From Streptomyces uncialis (lineage in GTDB: Bacteria > Actinomycetota > Actinomycetes > Streptomycetales > Streptomycetaceae), in assembly GCF_001905345.1 (NCBI RefSeq), contig NZ_LFBV01000010.1:62001-126000 (forward strand): DNA of 64,000 nucleotides, written 5' to 3'. Under the pieces are notes generated by a model, which was given only the letters and a program-made list of their open reading frames with translations, was not told where the DNA came from and ran no database searches. Within the stretch, counting starts at the first letter, position 1. Each line of letters opens with the position of its first letter. The translations under genes and the position numbers were made by a program. This document shows, one piece after another, positions 60,422 through 64,000 of this stretch.

Positions 60422-60427
60422 ACGGTA
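60422..60427 (-). promoter_or_regulatory. Predicted -10 box of the miniature pair
   Basis: Minus-strand TACCGT, ending 7 bases before GTG 60414; leaderless. The retained promoter suggests the pair could still be transcribed. Confidence 0.4.
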
Positions 60428-60534
60428 GCCAGCCGGCGGGTCCCGGCACATTGTGGAAAACCGCAGTTCTTCCCTGTGGCGCGTACCACCGTAACGATGT
60501 GGTCCGCTTCAGTGTGCCTTCAGCTCAGATTTCC

Positions 60535-60540
60535 TACCGT
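60535..60540 (+). promoter_or_regulatory. Predicted -10 box of second DedA gene
   Basis: TACCGT, 6 bases before ATG 60547; leaderless or with a very short leader GGAGAC. Confidence 0.45.
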
Positions 60541-60546
60541 GGAGAC

Positions 60547-61227
60547 ATGATCGAAAGCAGCGCTCCACAATGGATCAACGGCTTGATGGACCAGCTCGGC
60601 GCCCCAGGTGCCGGACTGGCCATCGCGCTGGAGAACCTCTTCCCTCCCCTGCCCAGTGAAGTGATCCTGCCGCTGGCCGGATTCGCCGCGAGTACCGGCC
60701 AGATGAATCTGGTGGCGGCCTTGTTGTGGACCACGGCCGGTTCGGTCGTGGGTGCGCTGGCCCTCTACGGCGTGGGGGCGATGCTCGGCCGCGAGCGCAT
60801 GATCGCGATAGCGTCCAAGCTGCCGCTGGTGAAGGTCGCGGACATCGAGAAGACCGAGGCGTGGTTCACCCGCCATGGCACGAAGGCCGTGTTCTTCGGG
60901 CGGATGATCCCGATCTTCCGGAGCCTGATCTCCATACCCGCGGGTATCGAGCGGATGTCGATCCCGGTGTTCCTGGGGCTGACGACGCTCGGGAGCGCGA
61001 TCTGGAACACCATCTTCGTCATGGCCGGGTATCTGCTCGGCGAGAACTGGACGGAGGTGACGGGCTATGTCTCGGCGTACTCGAAGGTCGTCCTGGTGCT
61101 GGCGGTCCTCGCGGTGATCCTCTTCGTGGTGGTGCGGATGTTCAAGCCCGGTCCGGGGCAGCGGCGCGGGTCAGGCTCCTCAGGATCGTCTCGCCGGCAG
61201 CGACGCCCCTCTCAGGAAGAGCTGTGA
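60547..61227 (+). CDS. DedA-family membrane protein (classical type)
   Basis: 226 residues, fuller DedA than the gene at 54918. Contains ENLFPPLPSEVILPLAGFAA (membrane entry with E-N-x-F-P-P-x-P-S-E), VKVADIEKTEAWFTRHGTKA, VFFGRMIPIFRSLISIPAGI (F-x-R-x-x-P-x-x-R-S-x-x-S-x-P-A-G core) and a helix-rich tail. It is a lipid-flipping (undecaprenyl phosphate or phospholipid) protein. Its last 86 bases overlap the convergent HAD gene, and its Gly/Ser/Arg-rich tail (RRGSGSSGSSRRQRRPS) is what the HAD frame's other strand encodes. Confidence 0.92.
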   Translation: MIESSAPQWINGLMDQLGAPGAGLAIALENLFPPLPSEVILPLAGFAASTGQMNLVAALLWTTAGSVVGALALYGVGAMLGRERMIAIASKLPLVKVADIEKTEAWFTRHGTKAVFFGRMIPIFRSLISIPAGIERMSIPVFLGLTTLGSAIWNTIFVMAGYLLGENWTEVTGYVSAYSKVVLVLAVLAVILFVVVRMFKPGPGQRRGSGSSGSSRRQRRPSQEEL

Positions 61228-61996
61228 GGTTCGGCGCCTGCCAGCCTTCGTCCGCGAGTTCGCCGTGGCCCGGTCGCCAGGACCGGTCCGCGGCGAGCAG
61301 CAGATCGGCGTCGAGGAGGGAGTCCCCGGCGGCGAGGACGCGGGTGGCTCCGGTGCGCCGGGTGACCTCGCGCAGCGCGGCGCTCTTGGTGAGGGGCTTC
61401 GGGACGGCGTAGATCTTGCGGCCCTGGAGGGAGACGGTCCAGCCCCGGGGCCCCGCCCATGCGCTGAGATCCTTGACCCAGGTCCCGGGGAGCAGGGCGC
61501 GGTCGACGACGAGGTAGGCGAAGAGGTTCTCGGCCACGCGGTCCTTGAGCAGCCACGCCGGGTCGGCGGTGTGTCGCAGATGCGCGCGGACCTCTTCGAG
61601 GGGGGCGCATTCGTCCGCGATGCGTCCCGTGACCTGCCGCCGCCATTCCTCGTCGGGCTCCCCGTTTACGAGGATCTGGCCGCCGTTGGAGCAGATCGCG
61701 TGCCGGGCGGCGGGCCCGGGGAGATGGATGCGGCGGTACTGCTCGACGGTGCGGGTGGTGGTGGGGACGAAGTGCGTGGTGCGGGCGAGTCCGTCCAGGA
61801 GCGCGGCGGCGGTCTCGGTGAGGTAGGACAGGGGCTTGCCCTGGTAGACCTCGACGCAGAGCAGCCGGGGTGCCTCGGCGTCGGGGACGTCCAGGGCGAG
61901 TGCGGCGGCGGAGTAGATGAGGGTGCGGTCGAGGTCGCTGGCGACGAGGACGGAGCGGGGGTCGCTGTCCTGTGTGCGGTGGGGTGCGGTGTTCAT
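61142..61996 (-). CDS. HAD-family hydrolase (Cof/SPP-like), partner of a StiP/PRTase gene
   Basis: 284 residues. Motif I LVASDLDRTLIYSA (about 16-29), motif II TTTTRTVEQY (T-T-R for S/T), motif III K in KPLTKSAAL, motif IV AAGDSLLDADLLLAAD. The cap is class II-like (sugar/sucrose-phosphate phosphatase group). ATG 61996 overlaps the stop of the phosphoribosyltransferase/StiP gene (ATGA). This HAD-PRTase pair is a known part of Ter-type stress loci, thought to make or process nucleoside-like compounds. Overlaps 86 bases with the DedA gene tail-to-tail. Confidence 0.88.
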   Translation of the reverse strand: MNTAPHRTQDSDPRSVLVASDLDRTLIYSAAALALDVPDAEAPRLLCVEVYQGKPLSYLTETAAALLDGLARTTHFVPTTTRTVEQYRRIHLPGPAARHAICSNGGQILVNGEPDEEWRRQVTGRIADECAPLEEVRAHLRHTADPAWLLKDRVAENLFAYLVVDRALLPGTWVKDLSAWAGPRGWTVSLQGRKIYAVPKPLTKSAALREVTRRTGATRVLAAGDSLLDADLLLAADRSWRPGHGELADEGWQAPNLTALPERGVAAGETILRSLTRAAAPDRA

Positions 61997-64000
61997 CGCG
62001 CGGCCACCGACTTGCCGTCGGAGCCGGTGGCGCCGCGGGTGAAGCGGGGGTGGATGAGGCCGACGCAGGTGTACGGCAGACCGGGGACCTCTTCGACGGG
62101 GACGCCGCGTTGCTCGGCGAGGAGCCGTACGTGGTCGAGATCCCTCCCGGCGTCGGCGCGGGCCAGGATCTTCCAGGGGACGCGCCGCAGCAGGACACGG
62201 GTGGTCTCGCCGACGCCGGGCTTGACGAGGTTGACGTCGTGGATGCCGTACTCCTCGCTGATGCGTTCGACGGCGGCCCAGCCCTCCCAGGTGGGTGACC
62301 GGTCGGCCGCGAGCAGTTCCTTGACCCGCCCGGCGACGGCCTCGGCGACCTCGTCGAAGCGGGCGGCGATCCGGTCGATGAAGTCGGTGGAGACATCGGC
62401 GCCGGTGAGTTCGCGGTAGTACTTCGCGCCGTGGTAGTCGTCCGGTCCGACGAGGTCGGCGCGCAGGACGGTGCGGGATATCAGCCCGGAGACGGTGGAG
62501 TTGAGGCAGGCGGAGGGGATCAGGTAGTCGTCACGGGTGCCGTAGGTGCGTACACATGATCCGGGGTCCGCGAGGACGGCGATCCCGGGGTCGAAGCCGC
62601 GGATGCCGGTGCTCTCCTGGAAGTCTTCGAGGGCCTGGGCGAGTTCGCGGGTGATGGCGCCCTTGCCGGTCCAGCCGTCGACGAAGACGATGTCGGCGGG
62701 GTCGTGGTGGGCGGCGAGCCAGCGCAGCGCGTTGGTGTCGATGCCCCGGCCCCGGACGATGGACACGGAGTAGTGCGGCAGGTCGAGTCCGTGGTGGTGC
62801 CGGGCCCAGCGCCGCATCAGTACGCCGACGGGCGTTCCGGCGCGGGCGAGGGAGACCAGGACGGGCCGGGGTGAGCGCTCCGCGAGGACGATGTCGGTGA
62901 CGGTGCCGACGGCCCCGGCGATCCGCTGGGCCGCGTCGGTGAGGGCGCTGTGGAACAGCTCCTGGTACTGGGGGCTCGGCTGGTACTCGACGGGCAGCGA
63001 CTCGGCGTAGTGGGCGCCGCCCGCCTGGATCGCCTCCTCGCGTTCCTCGGTGGGGGCCTCCAGCCGCACCGAGGAGAGGTCCTGGAGCAGCCAGCCCACG
63101 TCCTCGGAGGCGTAGGAGGAGAAGTCGGGGCCGCGGAGGGGCTCGGGGAGCATGGAGGGCCTTTCGGGGGCGCGCGTCGCGGCGGGCGGTATGTACGAGG
63201 GGACGACGGCCAGCACGACACGGGAGGTGTGCCGGGCGAGCTGGGCGAGGAGCCCGTCGGGGGCGTGCAGGGCGGGGGTGTCCGCGGTGGAGTCGACGAC
63301 GGCGACGACGGTGTCGAAGCCCGCACCGGCCACGTTGTAGGCGTAGCGGGTGCCGGGTCCGTCGCCCGGGTCGTCATGGGCGGGGAAGACCAGTCGGCTG
63401 CGGATGGCGTAGCCGGGGTCGTCCACGGCGAGGACGGGTGAGCGGGTGGTGGTGGAGAAGAAGAGGTCCGCGTCGAGCAGGTTCTCCAGCGCGGTGGCGA
63501 GCCGGAGCGGGGCGTACATGAGTTCCTCGAAGCCGAGGACGAGGACCCGCGGGCGGGTCGTGCCGGGCGCGGGGCGGAGGTGGGGGGCGAGCTGTGCGGC
63601 CATCGCCGGGAGCGCGGATTCGAGCCGGGCCTGGTGCTCGGGGGTGAACCCGTGCCGTCCGCCGTCGGGGATCCCGACGGGCCAGTCGAGGGCGGCGCGG
63701 ACGACGGGCGCGGTCGTGGGGCGCCCGGGCGTGGGATGGGTGGCCGCGTTCCGCCCGCTCGCGGGGACTGCCCCTGGCGTCGTCGGCGTCGGCATCGGCA
63801 TCGGCATCGGCGTCGGCGTCGGCGTCGGTACGGCTTCGTCGGGTGCCGGGGGCACGGTCTCGTACCGGGCGACCAGGGCTTGGCCCTTCGCCAGGACGTC
63901 GTCGGGCAGCCGCACCGTGCCCGCCGCGGTGGCCACGAGATCCACCCGCGCGCCGATCTCCCGGGCGAACGCGTCGAGCCGTCCGCGGTCCTCGGCCGAC
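61993..64000 (-). CDS. Phosphoribosyltransferase-TRSP-StiP fusion protein (5' end outside window)
   Basis: At least 668 residues; the frame is open to the right edge, so the N-terminal PRTase_2 part is mostly outside. The TRSP domain carries VLVLGFEELMYAPLRLATAL and the eponymous motif in STTTRSPVLAVDDPGYAIRS; the StiP/PRTase-like domain has LVSLARAGTPVGVLMRRWAR and IVFVDGWTGKGAITRELAQA (PRPP-loop-like), and a C-terminal PELOTA-like segment follows (VNLVKPGVGETTRVLLRRVP). A Pro/Thr/Met linker (PTPTPTPMPMPMPTPT) arises from a GGCATC microsatellite. Such fusions occur in Ter-associated stress operons, predicted to make nucleoside-like molecules. Overlaps the HAD gene by 4 bases. Confidence 0.85.
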   Translation of the reverse strand, partial: SAEDRGRLDAFAREIGARVDLVATAAGTVRLPDDVLAKGQALVARYETVPPAPDEAVPTPTPTPMPMPMPTPTTPGAVPASGRNAATHPTPGRPTTAPVVRAALDWPVGIPDGGRHGFTPEHQARLESALPAMAAQLAPHLRPAPGTTRPRVLVLGFEELMYAPLRLATALENLLDADLFFSTTTRSPVLAVDDPGYAIRSRLVFPAHDDPGDGPGTRYAYNVAGAGFDTVVAVVDSTADTPALHAPDGLLAQLARHTSRVVLAVVPSYIPPAATRAPERPSMLPEPLRGPDFSSYASEDVGWLLQDLSSVRLEAPTEEREEAIQAGGAHYAESLPVEYQPSPQYQELFHSALTDAAQRIAGAVGTVTDIVLAERSPRPVLVSLARAGTPVGVLMRRWARHHHGLDLPHYSVSIVRGRGIDTNALRWLAAHHDPADIVFVDGWTGKGAITRELAQALEDFQESTGIRGFDPGIAVLADPGSCVRTYGTRDDYLIPSACLNSTVSGLISRTVLRADLVGPDDYHGAKYYRELTGADVSTDFIDRIAARFDEVAEAVAGRVKELLAADRSPTWEGWAAVERISEEYGIHDVNLVKPGVGETTRVLLRRVPWKILARADAGRDLDHVRLLAEQRGVPVEEVPGLPYTCVGLIHPRFTRGATGSDGKSVAAR

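Overview
The window is a very GC-rich actinobacterial chromosome segment, almost certainly Streptomyces. The signs are strong G/C third codon positions, many GTG starts, 4-base ATGA/GTGA gene overlaps, many predicted leaderless genes (a TANNNT -10 box 6-7 bases before the start codon), and typical families such as SCO2322-like proteins, DUF2277, DUF4097 and Ser/Thr kinases. All functions are read from the sequence and family knowledge; no search was run.

Layout. 1-1.2 kb: end of a nitroreductase, a shrunken membrane-protein gene coupled to an XRE regulator, and an alcohol dehydrogenase stub. 1.2-7.7 kb: an OmpR-type two-component system convergent with a four-gene MacB-like export operon. 8-11 kb: a membrane Ser/Thr kinase and a receiver-only response regulator. 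11-14 kb: MFS exporter and alpha/beta hydrolase separated by a repeat array. 14-18.3 kb: a second ABC exporter divergent from its own two-component system. 18.6-23.6 kb: MFS exporter, methyltransferase, cell-wall amidase and two small membrane proteins. 23.7-27.9 kb: a glycosyltransferase, methyltransferase and toroid-protein operon divergent from a KstR-like TetR gene, with a KstR-type operator between them. 28.6-35.3 kb: large membrane glycosyltransferase/PAP2 and GT-C-like genes, an O-methyltransferase and an FHA-like protein. 35.7-36.6 kb: subtilase pseudogene and a secreted lytic transglycosylase. 37-43 kb: a five-gene ECF-type operon behind a cobalamin riboswitch. 44-56.5 kb: MFS exporter with a winged-helix tail, peptidoglycan-binding protein, HAD phosphatase, GDT1-type exporter, secreted nuclease, PhoD phosphatase, DoxX, DedA and small conserved proteins. 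56.5-64 kb: tRNA-Val, a DUF4097 lipoprotein, a coiled-coil protein, an FmdB zinc ribbon, a miniaturised two-component pair, a second DedA, and a HAD plus phosphoribosyltransferase/StiP pair running off the window.

Three themes stand out. First, several genes look internally deleted, keeping their first and last codons but losing the middle: the DUF2178-like gene (621-764), an S8 peptidase (35728-36010), and both halves of a two-component system (59840-60414). A dehydrogenase is reduced to its first 17 codons and a response regulator ends before its HTH domain. Second, four intergenic gaps hold arrays of one repeat family (core GGGGCGCGGGGAACTGCGC, period about 70 or 140 bp). Three of them contain a 249-277 bp element with roughly 30-bp terminal inverted repeats, which looks like a non-autonomous mobile element. 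Third, the riboswitch-controlled ECF operon carries two secreted, membrane-anchored proteins, one with an alpha/alpha-toroid resembling animal intrinsic factor or transcobalamin. This suggests a cell-surface cobalamin capture system.
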